A DNA stretch of 64,000 nt from Capitulum mitella (taxonomy: Eukaryota; Arthropoda; Thecostraca; Pollicipedomorpha; Pollicipedidae): assembly GCA_030062745.1 (NCBI GenBank), contig CP099845.1:20730556-20794555 (forward strand). Direction: 5' to 3'. A model generated the notes under the pieces. The model saw only the letters and a program-made list of their open reading frames with translations, had not been told where the DNA came from and did no database searches. The position numbers and the translations under genes were made by a program. Below, piece by piece: positions 38,141 to 51,260 of this stretch. How positions within the stretch are numbered: the stretch's first letter is position 1; every line of letters starts with the position of its first letter.

Positions 38141-41100
38141 AAATGTGTGAAGTGCTCTGCTAGGTTGAACTAGGGTCTTGTTTCGTGAAAATGCTGGTTT
38201 CCATGAAATAATGAGTTTATCTCAAATTGCATCCAGCGAATTCCAACCATTCTTACGGTGTTCATGTGTTCCTGGGGTGGTCGACAAGTAATCGGCGTTT
38301 TGCGAGCTTTGGCTTGGCCTGTGTTGTCCTCAGTGACCATGAGGTCAAAAAATGGAAATGTCTCTGACCTTAGGGAAACGAGCTGTTGATTGCTGTTTGA
38401 ATCACTGCATTGATATTGTTGGTTCTCAAGAGAGACAACAGGGATGGGCAGAAAAAAATCCAGAAACGGAAGGTGGCGAAATAGCCCATGTAGTGCCAAG
38501 ACATTAAGCTACAGCATTCCTGTGCGGCTGAACCGAGGAGAAAATCAGTGTTTTGAGACATCTGAAATAAAAACTGCCTAAGCGGTGTCGTGGCGATCAT
38601 CACAGTTTAACCAAAATGGATTCCATCGTGGCATTCAAGGTGATATCTTTTTATAAACCACGCGTAATTCTCACTGCACGTTACGGTGCATTTGCACAAC
38701 AGAATAGCCTATCGATGTCGGATGATCAGCATCGATTGTAATTATCGTATCAGCAAAAGCGTGTGGTGATCTGTTACGCTTACTGCGGCCCCATACTGTT
38801 CTCCTCATTTCAAGTGATTAACAGCGACCTGCGTCCAACCGCCACTCAGCAGAGTGAGCCGCTTTACACGCATGCGGTTTATCATCCGCCAATTTCAGCC
38901 ATCGTCTTGATCACGACTCGGTGCATTGGACAAGTTAGACTTTCTGCTTCTGATATCGAGGAACATACTCCAGTTCAGTACGTGTCTGGCTGTGCGGCGT
39001 CGGTTGGCCCACCTCCGTCGACGGAATCAAATGGGAGCTTCAGACGGCAGAGCCGCCTTCTCAGGTTTTTGTGACGACGACATTCGCGTTAGCATGAGGG
39101 TCAGATTCTCCGCTCGTAAGTATTGCACCAATGGGGAGCGAAAAATTATTGGCACAAAAGTATCCGTCTGTCGTCATCGTAGGAGTATTTTCAAAGTTGG
39201 TACGGCTAGATCTATTTTTAAACAATGTCTTTTCACGCAACACCATGCAGCCAAATTCAAAATTGTGAAAGTTCTTAGGGCTGCCACCGAATTGGTACGG
39301 CCGCCACCATACCTGCCATAAGTGCGGTTACGCCCATGCAATCTACCAAATGATACCTTTCAAAAAATTCACTTATTTTGTGGTTCATGTCTTATTGGTC
39401 GCCATGGCTGGCGGTTTTCGATTTTTGGGGGGAGGGGTCTGCATAGGTTTTCAGGCCGTTTTTTGCCAGTCCTCATCATTGGTCATAAGCTAAGATCTCC
39501 GAGAAGTGTGGGATCTAGACCCTCCTGATTCCTCTATTCCTTGCAGGTTTTCTAGCTATGTTTGTCGCAAGGTTGCCCGTAGATTCCTTTTCTAGAATCT
39601 GACGATTCAATTATAAGTTTTGAAGGCCATGTCGACTGCAGTTTTATACGACATATGTGAGTTCGCCCAAAATGTTTCCATAGCACAACGTTCGCCCTCG
39701 TGCCTGTAGTCAATCGCCCTACTAAACCACACGATTCACTGTTGTAAGGAAAGCACTTTTTCCTTGTGGGGCATGCTATCACAGGTCTGCGATGAAATGT
39801 CGCACAAGGAAAAAGGGCATGCGGGTATGTGGATGTGTGGGGTATGTCGAGTAAGGGTAAAAGGGTATGTGGGGACTTAAAGTTAGGTCCTGACATATGG
39901 GACCTAACATCCATCGGACTTTGTTATAACCTTGTATACAGGATTTACCTGATGCTCCCCATCGACCTATGTAATTTTCATCTGGATCCGACCTACGGTT
40001 TTCAGTTATAACCTCGGGCATTTTGGAGAAAACAAAACAAGTGACTGCTTTTTCGCCTGTATCTCCTATAATAATACAAGTTCTATAATAAATATATATC
40101 ATTAGACTGACAATAGTGGAATGATTACTTTCCGTACCTTAGTTTTCTTATTATATACAAATTTTAACCTGTTTTTCTCGTGACCCTACGTCATGTGACC
40201 TACCTTGATAAGGGGGAAGTAAAAATTCAACTTTTCCGTGTCAAAAGGAGCCTTGAAAATGCAAAAGTATGGTAGATAGGACTTTCCTTTACATATTTCA
40301 AGTAAATCTGAATTATCGCACAACGGCATCGGTGGAAACGGAGGTTTTATTTTGGCTCAGCGGAACTTTTATTTCAGGCAATGCAGTGCGTGCGTAGAAG
40401 AATGAATACGTATCTTAATGTGCTGTCTCAAAATAGCTCTGATTTGACTTTCATCTATATCTCATATTCCAGTGTTCAGCCTAAGTCAAAGAAATAAAGA
40501 AATATTTGCATCCCCATATCAGGCAACCTGTGCAGGGTTCCTCATGACGGCAAATGCATGGCACCTCTTCATGATTTTAAGTGAGTTTCTAGGTAATTTT
40601 ACCGACAACGTGGACTGAATAACAAAGATAACGCTAAATGTCAAGTGCGTGAATGGCCCGCAGACCAATCATAGTTTCATGCGGTGGATTTCCCTTGAAA
40701 TTTATGCAGGGGTTCAATCCCCACCGCCTCCCCCTGCCTAATGTTGTCCGATCGACTTAACCGATTTCGAGAACTCAAACGAAGCTAAGTTTCCATTAAT
40801 ATTTCCAAATGATTTCCAATAAGTTTCCATTAGGTCAAGTGTCCATCTTTACGGAATTGCCAAAAAGTACATTTAAAAGCTTTTAACATCCACTTTAACG
40901 GAACACTTGAAAAGAATTTTTACTTTAGTCATCAACCGGACCACTACCGCCACACAAGAGCGATACGTCATACATATGAACCACAGGCCTGCAGTCTTAG
41001 ACAGGAAACAGCAACCCTACGTTTGCAAACGCACAATTGAAAGTGAGGAAAGAACTTGTCGCAATGAGAATCGTGCACTGGTCTTTCGGAAAATTGTTAC

Positions 41101-41689
41101 AGATATAGCGGAAATGGGTTTGTTATAGCTGTGCACTGAAAGAAAAAGCACCGCTTCAGGGGGACCTTTCAGACACAAAACTCTTATCATATTTCACCTA
41201 AATCTAAGCTTTGTAACGTGGACTTACAGCATGGCAACAAAACTTGTCAAAACTCTGCACACATTTGCCGTCGAAATGCTAACAGCATCTAAGCTTGGCC
41301 ACGTTCAACTTAAACACAAAAGACATCCTGCTCAAAGTTTGCACTCCGCAGAAAATTAGAGAAATGCCTCGACCTGTCGCCGGACAAAGTCGTCGGGGCT
41401 GCCCGCGGCGGTCGATGACCAATGCCGGGCACGTGCACAGCTCGGAGTGAAGGAGGCCTGGCCGGAGCACGCGCCGCCTCCAACGGAAAACTTGCCGGCC
41501 GGTGCCAACCCGGCGAGACCGTCGGGCTCGGAGGGGGGAGGGGGACAGTCGGATTCCTCCTGTCTGCGCCGGCCATGCAGTGATCCGCCGGCAATTAAGC
41601 GGCGAGAGTCATCGCCGCCGGCCCGCGTCCCGACAGGTCGCCAGCAGACGCCGATCTTTGCCAGTTTGCCTTTGTCGGAAGCACACACC
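38141..41689. other. Gene-free sequence ending in a CpG-rich island (41,370-41,690)
   Basis: AT-rich until 41,360. The island leads into the degenerate tandem repeat. No gene supported. Confidence 0.4.
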
Positions 41690-42150
41690 GTCGGACAGCC
41701 TGCCAGCGGAGACCAACGTCTGGTAAACTGTCGGCAGCGGACGACGTTCGGGAATATGCCTGGAATTACGCATGTCAGACGGCCTGCCGGCGGAGACGAA
41801 TGTCTGGCTGTCTCAGGAGAAATCTGACAGATTTAATTACGCCAGGTAGTGTGCCAGCTGTGAGCAGCCTCTGACAGAACGAAAGCCGTGCTAGCGCCCG
41901 ATGGTCTTCGTCTGCGAGCAGCAATCGACGCCTGTCAATCTGCCGGAGTAGACCAGCGCTTAACTGTCTGTCGGTCGCGAACACAGTCTGACAGTCCCCG
42001 TCGGCCACTGGTGTCTGACAATCCGCCAGGGGCGAGCAATCGCTGACATATTGTCAGTCGTATCTGACAATGACAGTCTTTATTTGCCAGCGATGGCCAA
42101 GGAATGAACAGCGTGTGACGGCCTGTTGGTGAAGACCGATTAGTCGGCTG
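41690..42150 (+). repeat. Degenerate tandem repeat, about 60-90 bp unit
   Basis: Related units start near 41,701, 41,785, 41,853, 41,941, 42,024 and 42,085. Recurrent words are TGTCAGAC, CTGCCGGCGGAGAC, AATGTCTG and CTGTC. Copies are strongly diverged. The first sits at the edge of a GC-rich island. Confidence 0.65.
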
Positions 42151-44686
42151 TCTTGCAAATAGCGTAACCATTAGCTCCATTAAAAACGGCGGTGACAACC
42201 GTCAACGAACGAAAACACTTGTAAAAGTTTACAACAAAGAAGCGAGCATACATTTGATTTTACCCGATCTGTGTTCTGTTCAGCATCTTGTAACCTGAAA
42301 AAGAACATAGCTCAGCTTTGTCTAGCGCAGCACCTTGCGTGATCAACAAGTCACCCTGTCCGCGTGTGAGTGCGTGGGGACAGGGAGGAACTAATACCGT
42401 TGGACGCCCAGAGGCTTCCGCGACCGAGACGATCCGAGCCACCAGACGATCCACTGATGCTGCCCGACGTGGGAAGACCGCCTCCGGGGTGTGACCCACT
42501 CCCAGGAAAGGTCAGGTGTCTGGCGGAGGGCATACTGTTCTCCAGTGGGATCCGGGCTCAGCTGGTGTTACCGGGGACAGGCGACGGCAGGCAGGCAGGC
42601 TCGGGTGCTTTCATTACGCAAGCTTCTACGGAACAAGACGTTCATGTCTTAAGCGACGTTCATTCGTCGTTGTTCGACCCTGTCTTATGAACTAAGCCAA
42701 TGAGAAATGAAACCGTCTGCGTGAAAAAGCCTGGGATCATATTTTCGGAGCAGTTGACGCGTTTTGTTCTCAGTTTGCGTCAAACAAACCTCGTCGAGAA
42801 AAGAAGGAATTCTCGGCTGAATTTCGAGTCAATCCGGCTGAGATTCATGAACATGTAGCCCGGCTTCCGGTCAAAAATGACTCGTCCTATTCATGTCAGG
42901 AGCAGAGTCCTTTATTCCTCATTCTTTCTCTTACATCTCACTTCGTTCCCGCTTCCGTGGAAAATGAGCGGTGGCGTCCAGCGGGGTGGTTAAACGCTCC
43001 GTCTGTCTCCTGTTCAGCTGCGCTGCTGGAAGTGGGTGTGAAGGTGAATTATGAGGGGCCAATAAATATGGGCCAGAAGCAGAAAACGAATACGAGTTGC
43101 AAGAATTCAAGAGTTCGAGCTTGATATGAGCCCTGTCATGATGTCCGAACCTTAGGCCCAAAAAGGCATTGCATGTGGTCTTCGGCATCGCTGCGGCACG
43201 GAATGTGGTAGAAGCGGCGAGAGAGGAGCGGCATCTGCTGCCACCTAGCTACAATGATACGAATTCTGCAAGTACCGCCATCTACAGCGGCCACAACGCC
43301 ACCCTCTCGCCAGTCCCCCTGAACAAACTTCGCTCGCCATGGCACGCCGTACGTTCACGTTTGGGGAGATGCTCAGTCAGGACGGCTTTTATTGACTGTT
43401 GTGTCGTAGCCGGCAAAAAAAGATACTGAAAGCAAAACGCATTAATTGCCTTTTTCTGCATCAGCCTTGACTAATTCAGTCCTACTGAATATCTATGTGG
43501 TTATTTTTGTGCTACTTTTATTAACTTTTTGGCGGCAGAGAAATAAATCGGCTCACGATCGCCACGAACATAGTGGCGACCTGCAGCGCAGTTTCTCCTC
43601 GTCCCGGAGTTGAACTGCCCGTCGTGATCCGGGTCTGAAGCAGACGGCCGCCCAGCGAGCAGTACCGGCGCTTCAGGAGAATCGTGACACCGGAGAAGGT
43701 CTGCATCCTTGGCGAGTTTCCTGCGCATCGCCTCAGAACCCACTGATGTGACGAATACTGAAATGATGGTATGTCCCACGAGTGAGGGTCGATGAACTGA
43801 TGCTGTGTTTTTGTTTCCAGTTTTTCTTTGCTTATGCACAACCGTAAACTGCCCGATGAAAATGGACGACATGACAACGAAGCAGTCCCTGGTCCGATTC
43901 GGTTTTTATGGCCCGCGGTTTTTAGATCCGATCTTGCTGAGCAAGACCATGCAGGATGACTTCAGTTTTTTGAGTTGAGGCCAAGGAGAAGATTTTTTTG
44001 GTGTAAGTGAATACCTAATTAACCATGCCAAAGCTGAAGCCAGCACGCAGAAGCACTCCTTGACTCTTGTTAATTACGGAGAAATTTGATATCACGTAAG
44101 CGCATCTTGGCATATTGAAATGAAGAGTGGTGTGTTCAGTCTACCAAACTGCTGATTCCGTTTTCGTTGCCTACTAAAATAGCCCTCAAAAACTCCTCTA
44201 GACACTTATTACAGTATCAGAGATGCTTCATTTTCAGGTCACGTCCGGCTGTAACGGACATTATGTCGTCCCGTGAACAACACGCGGCTGACATAATGGC
44301 CATTTGTCGAATTTCATGGCACAGAAACACAAGATATCGCCGCTCAAAACTTCACAATATCGCTGCAGGAAACAGCGCGTCCTCACTGTAGGGCCCTCAG
44401 CCACTGACGTCTGGTCCTCAGGGAGGTCCGGACCCGCCGGGCTGGCACAGCTATTCCGCGAGCTGCGAAGCAATCCCCAGAACTCCCCTGAGCAACTCCA
44501 GCCCCCATGCAAAGAGAAAGAATAAAAATCCGTTTCAGCCGGTACTTCATTACCGGCAATTCGAAGGGTCAGACGCAGTGTCGCAGGCTGACAATGCGAC
44601 ACAACACTCGTGACCGGGGCCAGAAGGGTCCAGACAAAACCCTGGATACCTCTGGGCCCAGTCGAGCTCCGTATTGTTCTTGCATG
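42151..44686. other. Gene-free sequence
   Basis: Nothing recognised. The upstream part of the LINE may extend into 44,380-44,686 but no endonuclease motif was seen. Confidence 0.4.
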
Positions 44687-46270
44687 CAGGTGGCGGATGA
44701 CACGGCCCTCCTCGTCGACTTGGGGCCTAATGCAGCTGCAGTGGTTTCTCCCTCTGCAGTCCCATGGCAGAAGTCAGGACTGGACAGCAGTGGTGGAGGC
44801 GATGACTTCATGATAGAGGTGTTATGGCTGACTCTTCCAGTCATCGGCCCTAAACTCCTGCACGTCATTAAGGAGTCAATCACAGTAGGAGTGCTGTCTA
44901 CGGCGCGGAAAATTGCCCGTCCCGTTCCACAAGGCGAGCTTCAAACTCGATCCAAATCCAGTATCGACTCTCCCAATTGTCGCCATAGTAACGAAATGCA
45001 TCATATGCAACCAGCTCATGACGTTTTTACTACATCACAACATTCTCTGCAGCGAACAGTACGGTTTTATACTTGGACTCTCTACAGAGTGGGCAATTCT
45101 CGACGTCATCAGTCATTTAGTGGACAACATGGATTCTGGTCAAATTTCATGCTTAACGACTGCCGGCACCTCTAAGGCTTTCCATTCTACTAAACACATC
45201 CAATTAGCAGAAACATCAGCTTGGTGCGGTGTAGACACCCATTGGTTTGAAAATTGGCTTGCCGGTCGTTCTTATCGTGTCCGTGGAGGGCTCAGGAGCG
45301 CGCCGGCCACTCACGGTGTGATCCAGGGAGCGCTGCCCGGACCGACTTTGTTTCTTTTAGTCACCAGTGACTTGCTGTGTTATATGACAGACTGTAAAAC
45401 TGTCATGTACGCTGACGATTCTCAGTTCATTCACCGTTGTAATGTAAGAGAATTATCCAGCGTTTAGTTACATGTTGAACGAAGTCTGAAGATGGTGTGC
45501 GTAGGGTTTGCGGAGAACAGTCTTCGCATCAACCCAGATAGGACCGGTGCAATGTTGGTCCTGTCTAGGTACCGGCGCTCAAAATCGGATTTTTCTGTGA
45601 GCTTAGGTGGCGCCGTTTTTAATCCGTCATGAGCTGTTAAGGTTTGGGGCATGACTGTTGACCGTAAGCTGGCGCGACCCTCGCACGTGTCTTTGGCAGT
45701 GCGCGGCTGTTATGCAACAATGAGCGGCCTGTCTAAGCATCGTATCGTTTACCAGTGGATGTCAAAAGTTTTTTTACTGAAACGCTAGTGTTTCCCCATA
45801 TTTTGTATCGCCTGACTGTGTATGGCGGGTGTGGAGCAACGCTACGCCACCGGCTGCAAAAGATTTTGAATCACTGTGCTCGCACTGTGCTGTTTTCTAA
45901 AAGCGCGATGATATTTCAGCGCTTTTAGAACACTGTGTCTGGCCTGTCATTGATGTTCTAATTTCCGAACGTGACATTGCCATGATGTACCGGGCGCTGC
46001 ACCCCCGCGCGCCCCCGACGCTCTACGGGAGCGGGTGGTGCACCGGAGTGACGTGGCGGCCGGGGTACCTGCGGGGTTCGGGCCGGCCTTCTGAAACCGC
46101 TCAGCGCACGCATGAAGGTGGCCCGGAGGTATGTTACTTACCGGGTGGCTACCGTGCGGAATCGGGCCCGTCTGACATTAAGCAGTCGGTGAGCGCTGGC
46201 GGTTGTCGGAGAGAGAGGCGGGGAGATGCGGGCGTGGCTGGGGCGCTTGGATGAGCTGCAGCCTATTTTT
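44687..46270 (+). pseudogene. Degenerate non-LTR (LINE) reverse transcriptase
   Basis: Pieces of one LINE ORF2 lie in order in shifting frames. An RT N-terminal part, DFMIEVLWLTLPVIGPKLLH (44,800-44,930), is followed after a frameshift near 44,920 by LHHNILCSEQYGF, WFENWLAGRSYRV, GVIQGALPGPTLFLL and the YADDS box (45,408-45,422). After an in-frame TAG at 45,465 come AENSLRINPDRTGAMLV and VWGMTVDRKL, then TGA at 45,630, a shift to VFPHILYRLTVYGGCG near 45,790, and a C-terminal YLRGSGRP segment near 46,070. The usual SKAFD is SKAFHST, so the first catalytic Asp is gone. A Jockey/CR1-like affiliation is likely but not resolved. The endonuclease half was not found. Confidence 0.88.
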
Positions 46271-47900
46271 AGCCAAGAAAGCTGTATGCTTGGCCTGAAA
46301 AGCCATTATATGAAGGCTGAACGAAATACATGATGATGGTGATAACAGCAGCGTAGCCAGAGGGGGAGGGAGGCAGAGGGATCGAATGATCGTCCGTCCG
46401 GTATGGCCAGAGGCATCAAATGTGGGCTATTATTACAGATGATTTGTTTAAGAGACAAAACAGTTCGCCGTAAAAAGCGATGTGCATGGTATGTTCGGAA
46501 TCTCCAGCTGCACATTTTGGTGAAGTCAGTTTTGACCACACTCCCCCACACGAAAACCCTGGTTACACCATTGCGGAACAGGGAAGGCCGAGAGCGGTGC
46601 AGCAGCACGAGAAAGTCTGACCGCTGCCTCACCGACATTGGGGACGGACGATTGCGCCGTCTGCCAGGTGGGCTCACCGTTCCGACTGAGCGCCCCCCGG
46701 GGCTGCCAGAGGACCCATTATTTGGCAGACCCTGTCGATCAGATTGCCACTGACGCTAGTCACAAAGTGCTTGTCGCTTGACACCAACTCCAGCTACACC
46801 AGCCATTTTCACCAAACGCCGCCCGTGCATCCTTAATCGTCGGGTACAATCAACGTTCCCATCCGGCGTCAATCGGCACAACTCTGCCGGTCCGGGCCGC
46901 GTCGAGCTGCAAGCGCAGCGGGTGTTCGTACGCCTCGGCCCTCCGAGCACTCAGCCGTCACAGACGAAGACTCGGACGGGAGCAGTAAGCCCGTCCCGTG
47001 GCATTGCTATCGTAATTACGAAGGCAGGCAGCTCAAACACCGCCTGTTCGATGGAATGTCGGAAACCTAGTGACACCGACCGACATGTAAACCGACAAAA
47101 CCGGCATGTATACGCGAACTCTGGGACACCGCATATGCAAAAATGCTGTCCTAAAAGGAGGCACTTGCTGTCAAGAAAATTTCAACGTGCCTACAAAGGC
47201 GCGGAAATTCTCGAGAATCGAGATCGAGAGAACGGGACGATAAGAGAAGAAAGGGATGGGAAGACTGGCGATACACAGATTATCCGGAAAATCAGATGGT
47301 TTCCTTTCGTCCATTGAGGTCAAGGTCGACAAGCCAGGTAGTCTGCACGCATAGTAGAAACATAGGAAGCTTATGGAAGACGGCATAAAAAATTATATGT
47401 ATATGATCGGACCCATCTGCCTGCCAAAACCCTCCAGTGCCGTGTGTTGCCATATCGTAATGTTCAGTAACAGCGATGGGTTTGGGACGCTTCGTATATC
47501 CATATTTAATTGCATCCGGCCCTTTCGTTAAGATTCAAATATTTCGAAACAGTCTGAAACTTTTCCGTCATTCCTGTCAGATATCCATCGTACGAAGCGG
47601 TCGTGACCGCACTGGAAGACAGGATTCCAGTTGTGGAGCGATCCTGGCGCAATTGCGTCAATATATGGTGGCTAACTGGCTTGCGGCATTGCCCTGTGTT
47701 GTGCCGTCGCAACGGATAGAGTTGCATCAGACTCAGCGAGGGATCTATAAACTAGGTAGGTGCCCAAAGAAATTTAATCATCCGCCTTCTGACCCAGAAG
47801 AGTTGCCATCGTTTCTAAGCACGCCCCCAGTGAGTGTGTACGGCAGGCTGCTTTCATTTTTCATTTATCATCTCACTTCTGTGACAGAATACTCTAAACA
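46271..47900. other. Gene-free sequence with GC-rich part at 46,580-47,000
   Basis: ORFs of 179 (46,778-47,317) and 173 codons (47,476-47,997) are not recognised and lack splice or start support. Confidence 0.35.
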
Positions 47901-49080
47901 ATTTACATGGCTGGGAGAAACATGCACCTGGGGACAAGCAGTCACCAATCAGGATGCAATATGTTGTGTACCTTACTATGTAATATTTGTTAAATGATGT
48001 GTTCTGCCAGTGTCTTATTTGATGATTTATGACTGCAGTTTATTATCTCACTGTTTGCAAGTCAGTGGTGTGCATTGTCTAACAAGCACCACTACTTTCC
48101 ATAAGGTCAGTTATGCATTTTTCCCCAAATTTATTCACCTAGCTCTACTCCATTTAGCATGATGCACTACTGTTGCATCTTGTGCACTTGAACTCATCCC
48201 TGTCACCCATAATCATCACCTGCCAAGGAGAGATATGTTTGAGTGACCAGACATATTATTGGCATTTTGTTCTACAGCACTTTTCATTATGGTGACCATG
48301 ATGACAAGTGCATTATATGGTCTTTGCTATTGTCTTATAATGAGTTTACAGTTATGGAGTTTATGAAAAAGTTTGTGGACATATCCCAGACATCAAGGCC
48401 TGTTTTAACATGTTAACTGGGAAGTAAAATCCCCTTCAGTGGTTGCCAAATCCCCCAATACATAGTAAAATCCCCCCCCCATGAAAATGTTTTGCCAACA
48501 GCTCATGCTCTACCAGGTCTTTGACACTTTTCAGGCAGAGACTTTGAGTAGCATATATCTATGGTGAGATGGCTGTTCATAGATAAAAAATGGTCATGCA
48601 ACTTTTCTTTAAGAAAACAAATGTCAGACAGGTTTCAAATTTTGCCAGCTGGAATTTGATTGCCATAGATGAGTGCAAAGATTAGGGCAGGTATATCACC
48701 AATAAGTGCTCCTGATCCTTGTGATGATTCTGTTGGATTCCATTTTGATTGGTTTAGTTTTGTGAATTTCATGTTCTTCAGTGATTCGTGATTTCACAAA
48801 ACTCAGTTTCATGAACTGCTGCAGTTGCAAGCAAAATGAAACGGATTGCACTGAAATATGGCAAATCTGCCTCACATACCAACAGAGATAGAAGTGGAGG
48901 CCGACAGACTTTGGCCAAGTTGCCCTTGCCAATGTAACTCTCAAAGTGCAATCTCCTAGGTCCCCATATATGCCATAAGGCACATACGTTTCTTGGATGC
49001 ACTGGCCATTTTTTTGGACATTTGCATGCCATGAATTTAGCCATAAATTTAAAGCCCTTTAAATGTGTGGATTTTGCATT
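47900..49080. other. CpG-depleted AT-rich block
   Basis: By eye only about four CG dinucleotides occur between 48,001 and 49,080, although CG is common on both sides. TG and CA are abundant, as expected from methylated-CpG decay. Minus-strand ORFs at 48,696-49,044 (for example RRLHFESYIGKGNLAKVCRP) are not recognised. A C run lies near 48,472. It may be the body of a divergent gene, but no gene could be built. Confidence 0.5.
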
Positions 49081-49689
49081 TGAATCAACTTTCGGCGAGA
49101 GAGCTGAATGAATTGCCCCAGAATCTTAGGATCGCGTTTCATGATTCATTGCCAATAAACGGCTGCTGCTTGTTTAACCAGACGATGACAGTCTGCTCTC
49201 TGCAAAATTCCCACTCCAGCACTCCAGCATTGTTCGACAATGGCGCTGAGCAGTTCAGTCTGGTTGTTGTCATACAGTTGATCAAGCTGCTCACAGTATT
49301 GTTTTACAATCGCGCTGCGAAATTCCATGGAGACAGCGGCCGTCGGCGGATTGGTCTGCCCGTTTGTCCGCACACTTCGCGCTCGGACGCACGCTCGCTT
49401 TGAGCACGGTACATGACGTTGCCTTTGTCACATGTAATGTAAAAGGGCGCAGTGCGTTTCAATCAGAATCTCCTTCCACAGCTATTATCAGCCGACCTCC
49501 CTGAGTGCAGTGCTGCAGTGATCATGCAGTATCCGGGGGTGTGACGCAGCCACTGCTGCATCCTCGCTTTCTTCGCTTTTCCAGGCCGGAGAGGTACAGA
49601 ATGATGCAAAACGTTATTCCATCACCGTCAGTTTTTACAGCCTCAGTCTCTGTGAAGATCATTCGCCTTCCGGCTCCGTGGGCGTCAGC
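49081..49689. other. CpG-rich patch within gene-free sequence
   Basis: 49,310-49,430 is rich in CG (ctcggacgcacgctcgc). Together with 50,640-51,260 it separates two CpG-depleted blocks and might hold promoter sequence. Inference only. Confidence 0.3.
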
Positions 49690-50060
49690 AAGTTTTCCTC
49701 GGCGCCCCTCGATCTCCATCGGTTTCGGTGGTCTACTCGATCTAACTCGATCTCCATTAGTCTCTTTTGCTCTCCATTGGTCTTTGTCAGTCTGTCAGTC
49801 TTCCGATCTCTCTAAATCCCGTTTTAATGTCCGTCGGTCTCTGTCGGTCTCAACCGATCTCCAACGGTCTCCGTGGATCTCCGTCTCTGTCTGTCTCCTC
49901 GATGTTCCTCAGTCTCACCAGCATTCACTTAGTCTTTCATTGTTCCCTCACAATCACTCTCGTTTCTGTATAGTATCCGTCTCTTCTTCTGTCTTCGTGT
50001 CATTCCCTGTATCTACCTCTGTCTGCTAATGTTTGTCGATCTCTGTGTAACCCACCTTCG
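49690..50060 (+). repeat. Degenerate TCTCC/GGTCTC pyrimidine-rich repeat
   Basis: Dozens of related words (GATCTCCAT, CGGTCTC, CCGATCTCC, GTCTCTGT) spaced about 10-20 bp, giving a strongly pyrimidine-biased strand. No fixed period. The 174-codon ORF across it is serine-rich low complexity, not a gene. Confidence 0.75.
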
Positions 50061-50639
50061 GTTTGTCTATCTGCATCTATGTGCGACCGAACCCATATGC
50101 CTCTTACAGCGACATTTTTTTAGTCCTGTAGCGAATCTGAAATCCAGACATTGGAGGTCGCGTCAAGGTCAAGCCTAGCAGGATGGAGTAATGCAATTTT
50201 GAATTGAGAGCAAGAGAAGCAGGTTTCGATCATAATCGGCAAAAAGACGCAAAACGCGACACGTAGAGCTTTTTCGTACGCTTTCCTTCGCGCCGACCAC
50301 GGATACACCAGATGGTTTATATTGAGGTGTCCACAATTTTTAATGGTAGGTTCCCAAAAGACATTACCACAATCTTCAGTCGACCGCAGATATCACGAAA
50401 TATGTTGGCTTTGCGCAAAACCACGACTTACAGTAGTTTACCTGACGCACCATAGCAGTAAAAAATTTGCGAATTATGTTTTTGTATTGCAGAGTGAAAA
50501 CAAAGAAAATCCGTTCTCCCCATTAGTGTTACTTTTGCCGACAATCTCACACCCCATGCCATCGCAGTCACAGTGTAAATACAAAAAAACCCGAAAACTT
50601 GAAACGTCTCCACTTTGAGCGCGTGCCGCGGCTACCCCG

Positions 50640-51260
50640 TTTGGCCGACGAGGTCGGCCTTATGGAATGATATGCAGCGGTACCTTGTGACGTGGGGCTA
50701 CAAAGTCGCCGAGTCGTTATAACTGAATGTTCAGTTTAGTCGCACCCTCTTTGGTAAAGCTTGCGAAAGGGCTTTTCTGTGTTTTCGTGGCCAGCACGCG
50801 TCACGTGCTGGTCCTCGTATGCGGTGTTTTGTATGGCACTGTTCTCCAGCCGAATTTCTGTCGAACGGACCAGGTATCGTCTCAGTGCCTCCCACGGCTG
50901 GCGAGACGAGGCGCAGGGAAGGACGCCGTGTCGGCGGTTGGCACTGCTTTCGAGCTCACTTGGAAATGGGCGAAATCGTCTCCTGCATCGGTTCACGTAG
51001 CGTCGTGTGGCCGGAACGGCCGCGGCACGCCTGATTGGTGTTTCTTATCATCGGAACAGCAAAAGAGTGGGCTTTCTGTTGGTACCAGTTGTGTGTCAGA
51101 CATTGACACGTTTGCATTCGAAAATTCTGATGTAAACCACTTTGAGCGCGCACTGCCGATGCCCCGTCGGGCGGATGTCAACTCCGTTAAAGGTTTTCCT
51201 GTGGTACCTTGTTGTGGTTCGCCATCGTGCTCTCGGGTCTGTATCTTCGACGGCTTCATA
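50640..51260 (+). promoter_or_regulatory. CpG-rich segment, possible THADA promoter or 5'UTR exon region
   Basis: GC- and CpG-rich sequence about 0.5-1 kb upstream of the first THADA coding exon, which itself needs an upstream non-coding exon because it starts at a 3' splice site. A CACGTG motif occurs near 50,800. No TATA box or donor could be fixed. A 218-codon ORF crosses it (50,727-51,383) but resembles no family I know and is matched by long antisense ORFs. The promoter role is inferred from position only. Confidence 0.3.

Noticed and set aside
40681..40727. tRNA-like fragment with ggggttcaatcccc
   Set aside because: A T-arm-like loop and GCGGTGG/CCACCGC ends are present, but it is only 47 nt long with no D or anticodon arm.
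48696..49044. Minus-strand divergent gene
   Set aside because: Short ORFs in two frames with some splice-like sites, but no consistent exon chain or homologue. Recorded only as a CpG-depleted block.
49505..50029. 174-codon Ser-rich ORF
   Set aside because: Translation of the pyrimidine-rich TCTCC repeat.
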